From an uncultured Bacteroides sp. (GTDB lineage: Bacteria; Bacteroidota; Bacteroidia; Bacteroidales; Bacteroidaceae): 64,000 nucleotides of DNA. Positions 1 to 7,421 of this stretch are shown one piece after another. The position numbers and the translations under genes are program-made. Each line of letters begins with the position of its first letter. Position 1 is the stretch's first letter. Under the pieces are notes generated by a model that saw only the letters and a list, made by a program, of their open reading frames with translations, was not told the DNA's origin and did not search any database. Location: NCBI RefSeq assembly GCF_949298305.1, contig NZ_CASFWU010000003.1, forward strand, positions 1 to 64,000. Direction: 5' to 3'.

Positions 1-1
1 C

Positions 2-979
2 TGGGGCGCCTGCTACGCCCGCCACGTCTATCCCCTCGTGGCCCGTGTGCTCACCGGCGTGTCCGACCTCATCCCCTTCGCCGTGGGCGACCTCTTCATC
101 GCCCTCAGCATCGCCTGGCTCGTTGTCTATCCTTTTTATGCCCGCCTCCGCCGGAAGAAACCGTGGCGGCGCATCGCAGGGCGCGAAGTGGAATATCTGC
201 TGTGGGTGTACGCATGGTTCTACCTGGCCTGGGGGCTGAACTACTCGCAACCCGACTTCTACCGGCGGACGGGCATCCCATACACTCCCTATACGGCAGA
301 GAACTTCCGTGCTTTTCTGGACAACTACATCCGGCGGCTGAACGCCTCGTATGCAGAGGTCACCTCCATCAACGAACCGCTGGTGTGCCGCGAGAGCGTC
401 CTGGGCTATCAACAAATCAGTGATTCGCTGGGCGTACATGCCCCCTTTCATCCCTCGCCCCGCGTAAAGACCATGCTGTTCACACCGCTGATTTCCAAAG
501 TGGGCGTCACGGGCAGCATGGGTCCCTTCTTCTGCGAGTTCACACTGAACGGCGACCTGCTGCCCTCGCAATATCCCGCCACCTATGCCCACGAGCTGGC
601 TCACCGCCTGGGCATCACCAGCGAGGCCGAGGCCAACTTCTACGCCTATCAGGTCTGTACCCGCTCCCAGGTGCGGGGCATCCGCTTCAGCGGCTATTTC
701 TCCGTGCTTTTCCATGTACTTTCCAATGCCCGCCGCCTGCTGGATGAGGCCGAATACGCCGCCCTCGTAGACAGCATCCGGCCCGAAATCATCCGCCTGG
801 CCGAAGAGAACCAGGCGTATTGGGCAGCCAAGTACAGCCCGCTCATTGGCAGCATCCAGGACTGGATGTACGACCTTTACCTGAAAGGCAACAAGATAGA
901 GAGCGGACGGCAGAACTACTCGGAAGTAGTGGGACTGCTGATTTCGTATGAGATGAGGGGGAAAAGGACGGAAATGTAG
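2..979 (+). CDS. DUF3810 family membrane metalloprotease-like protein (5' end outside window)
   Basis: The reading frame is open to the left edge; a GTG at 38 is internal, since family-like sequence (YARHVYPLVARV) lies before it, so the true start is outside. The visible protein has a hydrophobic segment (IPFAVGDLFIALSIAWLVVY) and a later HELAH zinc-binding motif (about base 590) followed by EAEANFYAY, the arrangement of zincin-type membrane peptidases. DUF3810 proteins are of unknown substrate. The C-terminus is complete, ending just before an inverted-repeat element that separates it from the converging GH3 gene. The family call is from sequence recall; the peptidase activity is inferred from the motif. 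Confidence 0.8.
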   Translation, partial: WGACYARHVYPLVARVLTGVSDLIPFAVGDLFIALSIAWLVVYPFYARLRRKKPWRRIAGREVEYLLWVYAWFYLAWGLNYSQPDFYRRTGIPYTPYTAENFRAFLDNYIRRLNASYAEVTSINEPLVCRESVLGYQQISDSLGVHAPFHPSPRVKTMLFTPLISKVGVTGSMGPFFCEFTLNGDLLPSQYPATYAHELAHRLGITSEAEANFYAYQVCTRSQVRGIRFSGYFSVLFHVLSNARRLLDEAEYAALVDSIRPEIIRLAEENQAYWAAKYSPLIGSIQDWMYDLYLKGNKIESGRQNYSEVVGLLISYEMRGKRTEM

Positions 980-983
980 ACGA

Positions 984-1209
984 GTGTATCAAATTAAGGA
1001 AGCGTTTTCCTTTAGGCACGGATTACACGGAAATTCGCGGATAGTTGCGCTGCCATATTAAAAGAGAGGGTGTATCGAAACCCTAAGCGGCTGACCTTTT
1101 GTTTTTTTTGGCACGGATTACACGGAAATTCGCAGATTATAATTTTTCTTTCTCTGTGTTTTCCGCGTAATCCGTGCCTAAAGGAAAACGCTTCCTTAAT
1201 TTGACACAC
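984..1209. repeat. Composite inverted/direct repeat element between convergent genes
   Basis: Two 47-base arms, 984-1030 and 1163-1209, are inverted copies with two mismatches. A third partial copy, in direct orientation (GCACGGATTACACGG...), occupies about 1110-1137. The element fills nearly all of the gap between the DUF3810 gene and the converging GH3 gene. It could act as a bidirectional terminator or be a small non-autonomous mobile or REP-like element. No coding potential was seen in it. Confidence 0.8.
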
Positions 1210-1261
1210 CCCCTACAAAGGTATTTGCCATAACCGTATTCCTTCATATTAGTACTCTCTT

Positions 1262-3511
1262 TCACTCCACAACCTTGAAGGCCACAGGTGTACCGCTCTG
1301 GCTGTCGGGGGCTACCCACAGGTTGAAGTCGCCCGGCTCAACCACCCGCTTCATGTCTATGTTCCAGAAAGCCAGTTCTTCCATCGGCAGCTCAAACGTC
1401 ACGGTCTTTTTCTCGCCCGGCTTCAGGCTGACGCGCGTAAAGCGTTTCAACTCCTTCACGGGGCGGGTGACGGAACCCACCTTGTCCTGCACATAGAGCT
1501 GGGCAATCTCCGTCCCTTCATAACGGCCGGTGTTCTCCAGGTCGAACGTGACGGTGAGTACATCGCCCGACTTCAATTCTGTGGCCGACAGCTTGGGCTC
1601 GGAGTAACGGAAAGTGGTGTAGGACAGGCCGTAGCCGAAGGGAAACAAGGGCTCGAACCCGGCATCCAGGTAGTAAGACGTACATCCCAGCGAGGTCTGT
1701 CCGGCTTCCAAAGGTATATCGTCCAACAGGATTTCCGTCCTGCCGGCAGGCCGGCCCGTGTTGTTGTGCGAGTAGTACACTGGAATCTGCCCCACCATCT
1801 TGGGGAACGTGACCGGTGTCTTGCCGCTGGGCACCGCCTTTCCCCACAACAGGTCGGCCAGCGCCGGGCCGCCCATCGTGCCCGGATGGAACATGTAGAG
1901 CACAGCCGACGACTGCTCCACCTCATCGCCGATGGTCAGCGGACGTCCGGCCATGACCACCGTCACCAGCGGCTTGCCCGTCTGCGCCAGGGCGGCTATC
2001 AGTTCGCGTTGTGCTCCTTGCAGGTTCAAGTCGGCCAGGCTGTGAGCCTCGCCCGAAAGGATGGACTCCTCGCCCACAAAGGCCAAGACGACATCGGCAC
2101 GCAACGCGGCAGAAACGGCACGGGGTATGCCCTGACGGTTCTTGTCGCGGCTGCACACCAGAGCAGGTTCATACAACACCTGCACTTTTCCGTCCATCGA
2201 CTCCCGGATGGCCTGCAAGGGTGTGACTGTCCGCTCCTTCTCGCCGTCGAAAGCCCAGGTGCCCAACTGGTCGTGCGGAGCGTCAGCCATCGGACCTACC
2301 ACAGCCACAGTCTTGACAGAAGCCCCCAACGGAAGCACATCGTCTTCGTTCTTCAGCAGGATGGCCGACTCCGTAGCCGCCCGCTTGGCCGTTGCCAGAT
2401 GTTCAGGGGCATACATCACCTGCAGGCTCTCGTCCGTATAAGGCCGGTCGAACAATCCCAGACGGAACTTGATGCGCAGAATGTTACGCACAGCTTCATC
2501 CAGTACCGCCTCCTTCACCTTGCCTTCTTTCACCAGTTCCGGCAAAGCCTCCAGAAAAGTGCCGCTCACCATCTCCATGTCCACACCCGCATTGACCGCC
2601 TTCATGGCCGCCTCTTTCCTGTCCGCGGCAAAGCCGTGGCTGACCATCTCGAAAGCCGATGCCCAGTCGGTCACTACAAAGCCGTCAAATCCCCATTCGT
2701 CACGCAACACTTGGCGCAGCAGGAAGATGTTTCCCGTGGAAGGCACTCCGTCGTTGTCGTTGAACGAAGTCATATAGGTGGCCGCACCGGCCTTGGCAGC
2801 CGCCTCGAACGGAGGCAGGTAGACATTGCGCAGACGGCGTTCGGGAATGAACGTCGAGTTATAATCCTTTCCACCCTCGGCGGCACCATAGCCGGCAAAG
2901 TGTTTGGGGCAGGCCGCCATGGAAGTCGGTTGGTTCAGCGAGTCGCCCTGAAAGCCTTTCACCATGGCCGCTCCCAACACGGACGTCAGATAGGTATCCT
3001 CTCCGCAGCTTTCGGCTATCCGCCCCCAGCGCGGGTCGCGGGCGATGTCAATCATGGGGGCAAACGTCCAGCGGACACCCGTCGAGGAGGCCTCGATGGC
3101 CGCCACACGGGCTCCCTCCTCCACCACCTGCGGGTCAAACGTAGCCGCCTGCCCCAGCGGAATGGGCATCACCGTCTTGAATCCGTGAATCACATCGCGC
3201 CCCATCAGCAGGGGAATCCCCAGTCGGGACTCTTCCACCGCCACCCGCTGCAAGGCATTGGCCTGCACAGGGTCGACCACATTGAACAAAGAACCTGTCT
3301 TACCAGCTTTTATGAAAGGAATCATCTCCTCCACATTCCCATTGAAAGAAAGCTGGTTCATCTGTCCGATTTTCTCCTCCAGCGTCATTTGGGACAACAA
3401 AGCATTGATTTTCTCTTCAACATGGGCATTACTCCCCTGTTGTTTTTGCGTACAGGAAGCCATTCCTGCCAGAAACAGCAACCCGACCGAAAATAATTGA
3501 ATCGTTTTCAT
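1262..3511 (-). CDS. bglX: Glycoside hydrolase family 3 beta-glucosidase-type lipoprotein
   Basis: This is a 749-residue GH3 exo-glycosidase that probably removes beta-linked glucose or xylose from oligosaccharides in the periplasm. The ATG at 3511 is preferred over an upstream one at 3601 because it opens a lipoprotein signal ending MASC (about residues 1-19). The GH3 N-terminal barrel follows, with KHFAGYGA and the nucleophile region VVTDW (Asp about 282). Next come the alpha/beta sandwich and a C-terminal fibronectin-III-like domain that starts after GYGLSYTTF. Length and domain order match BglX. A CAAAAATA box at 3538-3545 (TATTTTTG on the minus strand) is a possible promoter. Substrate cannot be read from sequence. 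Confidence 0.9.
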   Translation of the reverse strand: MKTIQLFSVGLLFLAGMASCTQKQQGSNAHVEEKINALLSQMTLEEKIGQMNQLSFNGNVEEMIPFIKAGKTGSLFNVVDPVQANALQRVAVEESRLGIPLLMGRDVIHGFKTVMPIPLGQAATFDPQVVEEGARVAAIEASSTGVRWTFAPMIDIARDPRWGRIAESCGEDTYLTSVLGAAMVKGFQGDSLNQPTSMAACPKHFAGYGAAEGGKDYNSTFIPERRLRNVYLPPFEAAAKAGAATYMTSFNDNDGVPSTGNIFLLRQVLRDEWGFDGFVVTDWASAFEMVSHGFAADRKEAAMKAVNAGVDMEMVSGTFLEALPELVKEGKVKEAVLDEAVRNILRIKFRLGLFDRPYTDESLQVMYAPEHLATAKRAATESAILLKNEDDVLPLGASVKTVAVVGPMADAPHDQLGTWAFDGEKERTVTPLQAIRESMDGKVQVLYEPALVCSRDKNRQGIPRAVSAALRADVVLAFVGEESILSGEAHSLADLNLQGAQRELIAALAQTGKPLVTVVMAGRPLTIGDEVEQSSAVLYMFHPGTMGGPALADLLWGKAVPSGKTPVTFPKMVGQIPVYYSHNNTGRPAGRTEILLDDIPLEAGQTSLGCTSYYLDAGFEPLFPFGYGLSYTTFRYSEPKLSATELKSGDVLTVTFDLENTGRYEGTEIAQLYVQDKVGSVTRPVKELKRFTRVSLKPGEKKTVTFELPMEELAFWNIDMKRVVEPGDFNLWVAPDSQSGTPVAFKVVE

Positions 3512-3651
3512 ACCAAAGATTATAAGATAACTCTCCACAAAAATAACACTTTCATACCTATAATACCCTATAATCCCATTTTTAAAAACAAACAAATTCA
3601 ACCCATTCAGAAAACTATCTCTTCTTCCGTCCCCCGTTTTGAAATTCTTTG

Positions 3652-3659
3652 TACCTTTG
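3652..3659 (+). promoter_or_regulatory. Bacteroides -7 box upstream of mazG
   Basis: TACCTTTG fits the Bacteroides TAnnTTTG -7 consensus and lies 26 bases before the mazG ATG. No TTTG at the expected 19-21 base distance was found. Confidence 0.5.
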
Positions 3660-3684
3660 CGCCACTATTCTAACAACCAAGATC

Positions 3685-4479
3685 ATGCAACATACCCGTA
3701 AAGAGCAGATGGAAGCCTTTGGACGCTTCCTCGACATACTGGACGAACTGCGCGAGAAATGTCCGTGGGACCGCAAGCAGACCAACGAGAGCCTGCGCCC
3801 CAACACCATTGAAGAGACTTACGAACTGTGTGATGCCCTGATGCGCGACGACAAGCAGGACATCTGCAAGGAACTGGGCGACGTCCTGCTCCACGTAGCT
3901 TTCTACGCCAAAATAGGCAGCGAGACGGGCGACTTCGACATCAAGGACGTCTGCGACCGCCTCTGCGAAAAACTCATCTACCGCCACCCGCACGTCTTCG
4001 GCGACGCCAAAGCCGAAAGTGCTGCCCAGGTAGTGGAAAACTGGGAACAGCTGAAACTGAAAGAGAAAGGCGGAAACAAGACCGTGCTGAGCGGCGTACC
4101 CGCCGCCCTGCCCTCACTCATCAAAGCCTACCGCATTCAGGACAAGGCCCGCAACGTGGGCTTCGACTGGGAAGAGCGCGAACAGGTGTGGGACAAGGTG
4201 AAAGAGGAGATTCAGGAATTTCAAGCTGAAGCGGCCAATATGGACAAGCAGAAGGCCGAAGAAGAATTCGGCGATGTACTGTTCAGCCTCATCAACGCCG
4301 CACGCCTCTACAAAATCAATCCCGACAACGCGCTGGAGCATACCAACCAAAAGTTCATCCGCCGTTTCAACTACCTGGAAGCCCACACCATCAAGGAAGG
4401 CCGTAACCTGCACGACATGACGCTGGCCGAAATGGATGCCATCTGGGAGGAAGCCAAGAAGCAGGAGAAAGGAGAATAA
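3685..4479 (+). CDS. mazG: Nucleoside triphosphate pyrophosphohydrolase MazG
   Basis: The 264-residue protein matches full-length two-domain MazG, which hydrolyses NTPs and dNTPs to the monophosphate and pyrophosphate in the cytoplasm. The N-terminal domain carries the metal-binding helix EETYELCDAL (about residues 42-51) and ELGDVLLHV. The C-terminal domain repeats the pattern as EEIQEFQAE (about 174) and EEFGDVLFSL. The ATG at 3685 is chosen because the family N-terminus (RKEQMEAFGRFLDILDELR) follows directly and an upstream ATG at 3649 lies before the -7 box. It is a single gene followed by a heptamer repeat and a hairpin terminator. Confidence 0.95.
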   Translation: MQHTRKEQMEAFGRFLDILDELREKCPWDRKQTNESLRPNTIEETYELCDALMRDDKQDICKELGDVLLHVAFYAKIGSETGDFDIKDVCDRLCEKLIYRHPHVFGDAKAESAAQVVENWEQLKLKEKGGNKTVLSGVPAALPSLIKAYRIQDKARNVGFDWEEREQVWDKVKEEIQEFQAEAANMDKQKAEEEFGDVLFSLINAARLYKINPDNALEHTNQKFIRRFNYLEAHTIKEGRNLHDMTLAEMDAIWEEAKKQEKGE

Positions 4480-4483
4480 GAGT

Positions 4484-4577
4484 TAGCGGTTAGTGGTGAG
4501 CGGTTAGTGGCCGTCCGGATAGGTACTAACCACTAACCCCTTACCGCTAACCACTAACCGTTCACCACTAACCGCTA
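4484..4577. repeat. Inverted array of 7-nt repeats (GTTAGYG / complement)
   Basis: The left part runs GTTAGCG GTTAGTG GTGAGCG GTTAGTG. The right part is the complement in 7-base steps (CTAACCA CTAACCC CTTACCG CTAACCA CTAACCG TTCACCA CTAACCG). Outer arms 4484-4510 and 4551-4577 pair over 27 bases with one mismatch. It sits just after mazG. Confidence 0.85.
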
Positions 4578-4610
4578 CATCCTACTCTTCAACTGGTGAA
4601 TACCCCATTA

Positions 4611-4650
4611 AAAAAGGGGATGCGCCCAACAACAGCACATCCCCTCTTTA
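4611..4650. terminator. Bidirectional hairpin terminator
   Basis: GGGGATGCGC (4617-4626 region) pairs with GCACATCCCC (about 4635-4644), with an A-run before and a T-rich run after. It lies between convergent mazG and the small exported protein gene, so it can stop transcription from both sides. Confidence 0.75.
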
Positions 4651-4686
4651 CATATTTTCCTCAGGAACAAGAAATGACCAACGGCA

Positions 4687-5148
4687 TTACCTCTTTGGAG
4701 GAGCACCTTTCGCCTTTCGCATCCCCTTCAGCAGGTCCCGGTTGAAGCGTACTTCGGCCCGCTGAACCAAATAAATCTTCTTGTTGGGAAGCACTTTCTT
4801 GAAGCGTTCGTAATAAGTCTTGTCCAGGCGTGCCGCAGCGATACGCGCTTCGTAGACGCCTTCCATAATCTCATTATATTGCTCCTCGGTCGTATTCTCT
4901 TCCTTCCCTTGACGAAGGAGTTTCCAGGCATCGTCATTCAACGCCTTTTTCCGGTCTTGCAGTTCAAAATAAATCGGGAAAAACTTGGCGGCTTCTTCCG
5001 CGGTCAGTCCAGCTTTTTCTGTGATATAAGCTTTCTGCTTGGCACGAAACTCTTCTTTACTCAAACGTTGTTGGTTACATCCGTCCTCCGCCTGAAGCAC
5101 AGGCACCAGACTGAATATCATGACCAACAGTACAAACAGTTTTCTCAT
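4687..5148 (-). CDS. Small exported CpxP/Spy-like protein of unknown function
   Basis: This 153-residue protein has a clear signal peptide (MRKLFVLLVMIFSLVPVLQA) and a mature part that is helical and charged, with LTAEEAAKFFPIYFELQDR, which recalls the LTxxQ-type helices of CpxP/Spy periplasmic proteins. The start at 5148 is chosen for the signal peptide; the frame is open to 5211. It is the third gene of an operon behind an ECF sigma factor and its putative anti-sigma factor, so it is probably envelope-located and controlled by that sigma factor. The family assignment is an inference from pattern and context, not a confident match. Confidence 0.6.
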   Translation of the reverse strand: MRKLFVLLVMIFSLVPVLQAEDGCNQQRLSKEEFRAKQKAYITEKAGLTAEEAAKFFPIYFELQDRKKALNDDAWKLLRQGKEENTTEEQYNEIMEGVYEARIAAARLDKTYYERFKKVLPNKKIYLVQRAEVRFNRDLLKGMRKAKGAPPKR

Positions 5149-5256
5149 CGTTCTAAAAAATCCATTAATTGTAATAGAATGGCCGTCGTATCTCACGTCG
5201 CTTGCCGACAAAGGCCGCTTCTTGAGAACTCACGTCCATTCACTTTGTTTTCACCA

Positions 5257-5622
5257 TCATTCCGCATCAGCTTCCGTCAGGTAAACGTAGAAGGAATAGT
5301 CATCCAACATCGAATTATCCACAATGGAGTTGATGTATTCCGTTTCCTGCTCCGTATCTTCTACTGCGACACGGTCGGCAGCCGGAACACGGTCTGAAGA
5401 AGCAACGCGGATAATCAGCGCCGCCCCTACAAACATGGCAGCCATATACATCCACGGCTTCACTTTATCCCACAACGTAGGTTCTTTCTGCTCGTAAGCG
5501 GGAGTCTCTTTCTCAGGAAGCCGGTTCATCACCTCTGAAGTCAGATTCTCAAAGAAACCTTCGGGTACACGAAAAGGATTCTCCGTACCCACCGTTCTTA
5601 AAAGTTTGTCTTCCTCTTTCAT
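5257..5622 (-). CDS. Putative membrane anti-sigma factor
   Basis: This is a 121-residue protein with one membrane segment (about residues 57-73, MYMAAMFVGAALIIRVA). The short cytoplasmic N-terminal half carries NPFRVPEGFFENLTSEVMNR, a pattern common in Bacteroidetes proteins encoded next to ECF sigma factors. The C-terminal 48 residues would be periplasmic. It begins 48 bases after the sigma factor gene and precedes the small exported protein. Function as the anti-sigma factor is inferred from topology and gene order; no zinc-binding HxxxCxxC motif is present. Confidence 0.65.
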   Translation of the reverse strand: MKEEDKLLRTVGTENPFRVPEGFFENLTSEVMNRLPEKETPAYEQKEPTLWDKVKPWMYMAAMFVGAALIIRVASSDRVPAADRVAVEDTEQETEYINSIVDNSMLDDYSFYVYLTEADAE

Positions 5623-5670
5623 AAAGCATTCTCCTTTCTGTTTTTTTAGACAGCATTTTCCGTTGAAGGT

Positions 5671-6225
5671 TTAATCTTCCCCTTCCAAAAACTTCTCTAT
5701 TTTTTTCACGGCATGGTGATACGAAGCCTTTAGTGCCCCGACCGAAGTACCGAAGATGTCGGACATCTCTTCGTATTTCATTTCCTGATAATACTTCAGG
5801 TTGAACACCATGCGCTGCTTCTCGGGCAGAGTCTGCAAGGCTCTCTGCAAGGCCAGCTGTATCTTGTCGCCCGAGAAGTACGGGTCACCCTCCAGACGGT
5901 CTATCATGGCCGCTTCGGGGTCGTCCAGCGAAACGGTGGCCGCAGCCCGCTGTTTGTTCAGGAAGGTCAGACATTCGTTCAGTGCGATACGATAAAGCCA
6001 GGTAGAGATCTTTGCCTCCGCCCGGAAATAATCTATGTTGGTCCAAGCCTTGATGAAGGTATTCTGAAGCAAATCGTTGGCATCGTCATGCGAAAGCACC
6101 ATACGACGGATCTGCCAATACAGCTGTTCGCTATATTGGGCCACAATCATCTCAAATCCACGCCTCTGTGTACTCTCTTCCTGCAAAAGCGCCAACACTT
6201 CGCGTTCATTGTAAGAAGGATCCAT
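5671..6225 (-). CDS. ECF-type RNA polymerase sigma factor
   Basis: At 184 residues this has the usual length of a group 4 sigma factor. Region 2 includes DANDLLQNTFIKAW (about 48-61), which binds core polymerase and the -10 element. Region 4 is the helix-turn-helix around LPEKQRMVFNLKYYQEMKYEEMS through SVGALKASYHHAVKKIEKFL (about 134-180). It leads a three-gene operon with a membrane anti-sigma candidate and a small exported protein, suggesting an envelope-signal response. The short leader upstream contains a 10-base palindrome GCCTGCAGGC at 6261-6270. Confidence 0.93.
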   Translation of the reverse strand: MDPSYNEREVLALLQEESTQRRGFEMIVAQYSEQLYWQIRRMVLSHDDANDLLQNTFIKAWTNIDYFRAEAKISTWLYRIALNECLTFLNKQRAAATVSLDDPEAAMIDRLEGDPYFSGDKIQLALQRALQTLPEKQRMVFNLKYYQEMKYEEMSDIFGTSVGALKASYHHAVKKIEKFLEGED

Positions 6226-6332
6226 ATCTATTCATTCGCATTTTATTCCTTAAGGCATCGGCCTGCAGGCGTCGCCTTTTCTACTTAAATATCAAAAAAG
6301 ACCGAGGGTTTAATCGGTTTATAATAAATTCA

Positions 6333-7247
6333 CTATATCGGCACACAAAGTGTCTCGCAGGCAAGCTGCGTCTGGGGGAAACAGGCCTGTGCCTGCTGCA
6401 ACAGGCGAGACTCGTCTTCATAGCGGGCCGAGTAATGCCCTATCAGCAGTTTCTTCACTCCGGCATCCCGGGCCAGCCGGGCTGCCTGTCCGGCCGTCGT
6501 ATGGAAGGTTTCCTTGGCACGAGGAGCATCCTCGTCCTCAAAAGTCGCTTCGTGGAACAACAAGTCCACCCCCTGAAGCTGCGCGGCCAGCCCCGGACAA
6601 TAGATGGTGTCCGAGCAGTAGGCAAACCTGCGCGGCGGATCGGACGGAGAAGTCAGGCGTTCATTCGGCACCACCTCCCCTTCGGGCGTCACATAGTCCG
6701 CCCCGTTCTTGATGCGGTTAAACTCTGACACAGGCACTCCGTAGCAGTCCAGCATGTCGCGCAGCAGATGACGGGGACGTGGATTCTCTGCAAAAAGGAA
6801 ACCACAGCAGGGCAACCGATGGCGCAAGGGGATGGTCGTCACCGTGATGGAACGGTCTTCAAAGACCACCGCAGGCTCCCTCGTTTCAAACTCATGGAAA
6901 ACCACCTCATACGTCATCTGACGGTTGAGGAACATGAGCATGGGCCTCAACAGTTTCTCCAACCCCTCCGGCGAATAGATGTGCAGGTCTGCCGTCCGCC
7001 CCAAGAGGTTCAGGGTGGAAACCAGCCCCGGCAGTCCCAGACAGTGGTCGCCGTGCAGATGGGAAATGAAGATGTGGTTCAAACGGGAGAACTTCAGGCG
7101 CGACTTGCGGAACTGCAACTGCGCCCCCTCGCCGCAGTCTATCATAAACAGCTTGTCGCGCACGTTTACGACCTGCGAAGTAGGGAAATGGCGTGTAGTA
7201 GGCAAAGCGGAACCGCATCCCAGTATATGTAATTCAAATTTCTCCAT
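6333..7247 (-). CDS. rnz: Ribonuclease Z (tRNA 3' endonuclease)
   Basis: The 304-residue protein is a metallo-beta-lactamase-fold endonuclease that cuts the 3' trailer from tRNA precursors. The zinc motif HLHGDH lies at residues 63-68, with DCGEGAQ before it and FHEATFEDEDAPRAKETFH and IGHYSARY in the C-terminal part, as in RNase Z. Length matches the family (about 305). The ATG at 7247 (MEKFELHILGCGSA) is chosen over one at 7265 because the family N-terminus starts here. It is a single gene converging on nothing; the ECF sigma operon follows 107 bases downstream on the same strand. Confidence 0.95.
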   Translation of the reverse strand: MEKFELHILGCGSALPTTRHFPTSQVVNVRDKLFMIDCGEGAQLQFRKSRLKFSRLNHIFISHLHGDHCLGLPGLVSTLNLLGRTADLHIYSPEGLEKLLRPMLMFLNRQMTYEVVFHEFETREPAVVFEDRSITVTTIPLRHRLPCCGFLFAENPRPRHLLRDMLDCYGVPVSEFNRIKNGADYVTPEGEVVPNERLTSPSDPPRRFAYCSDTIYCPGLAAQLQGVDLLFHEATFEDEDAPRAKETFHTTAGQAARLARDAGVKKLLIGHYSARYEDESRLLQQAQACFPQTQLACETLCVPI

Positions 7248-7361
7248 GTCAATGCAAAGGAACACAAATTAGCCTAATTACACAAGTCTCCACTCCACAT
7301 TTATCAAGGAAAATCAAAGGCCGGGAAGGATTTTCATACCCGACATGTCCTGCCTGCATAT

Positions 7362-7398
7362 AAAAAAAGAGAGCATGCCAGCGAGGCACACTCTCTTT
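7362..7398 (-). terminator. Rho-independent terminator of rpsA
   Basis: Arms AAAGAGAG...TGCC and GGCA...CTCTCTTT form a hairpin with a two-base internal mismatch. On the minus strand it is followed by seven T residues. It lies 24 bases after the rpsA stop codon. Confidence 0.85.
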
Positions 7399-7421
7399 CC
7401 ATATTTCAAGAAATCCAATTA

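Noticed and set aside
1766..3496. 576-codon open frame on the plus strand
   Set aside because: It is antisense to the GH3 gene, is His/Gln/Arg-rich and has no domain.
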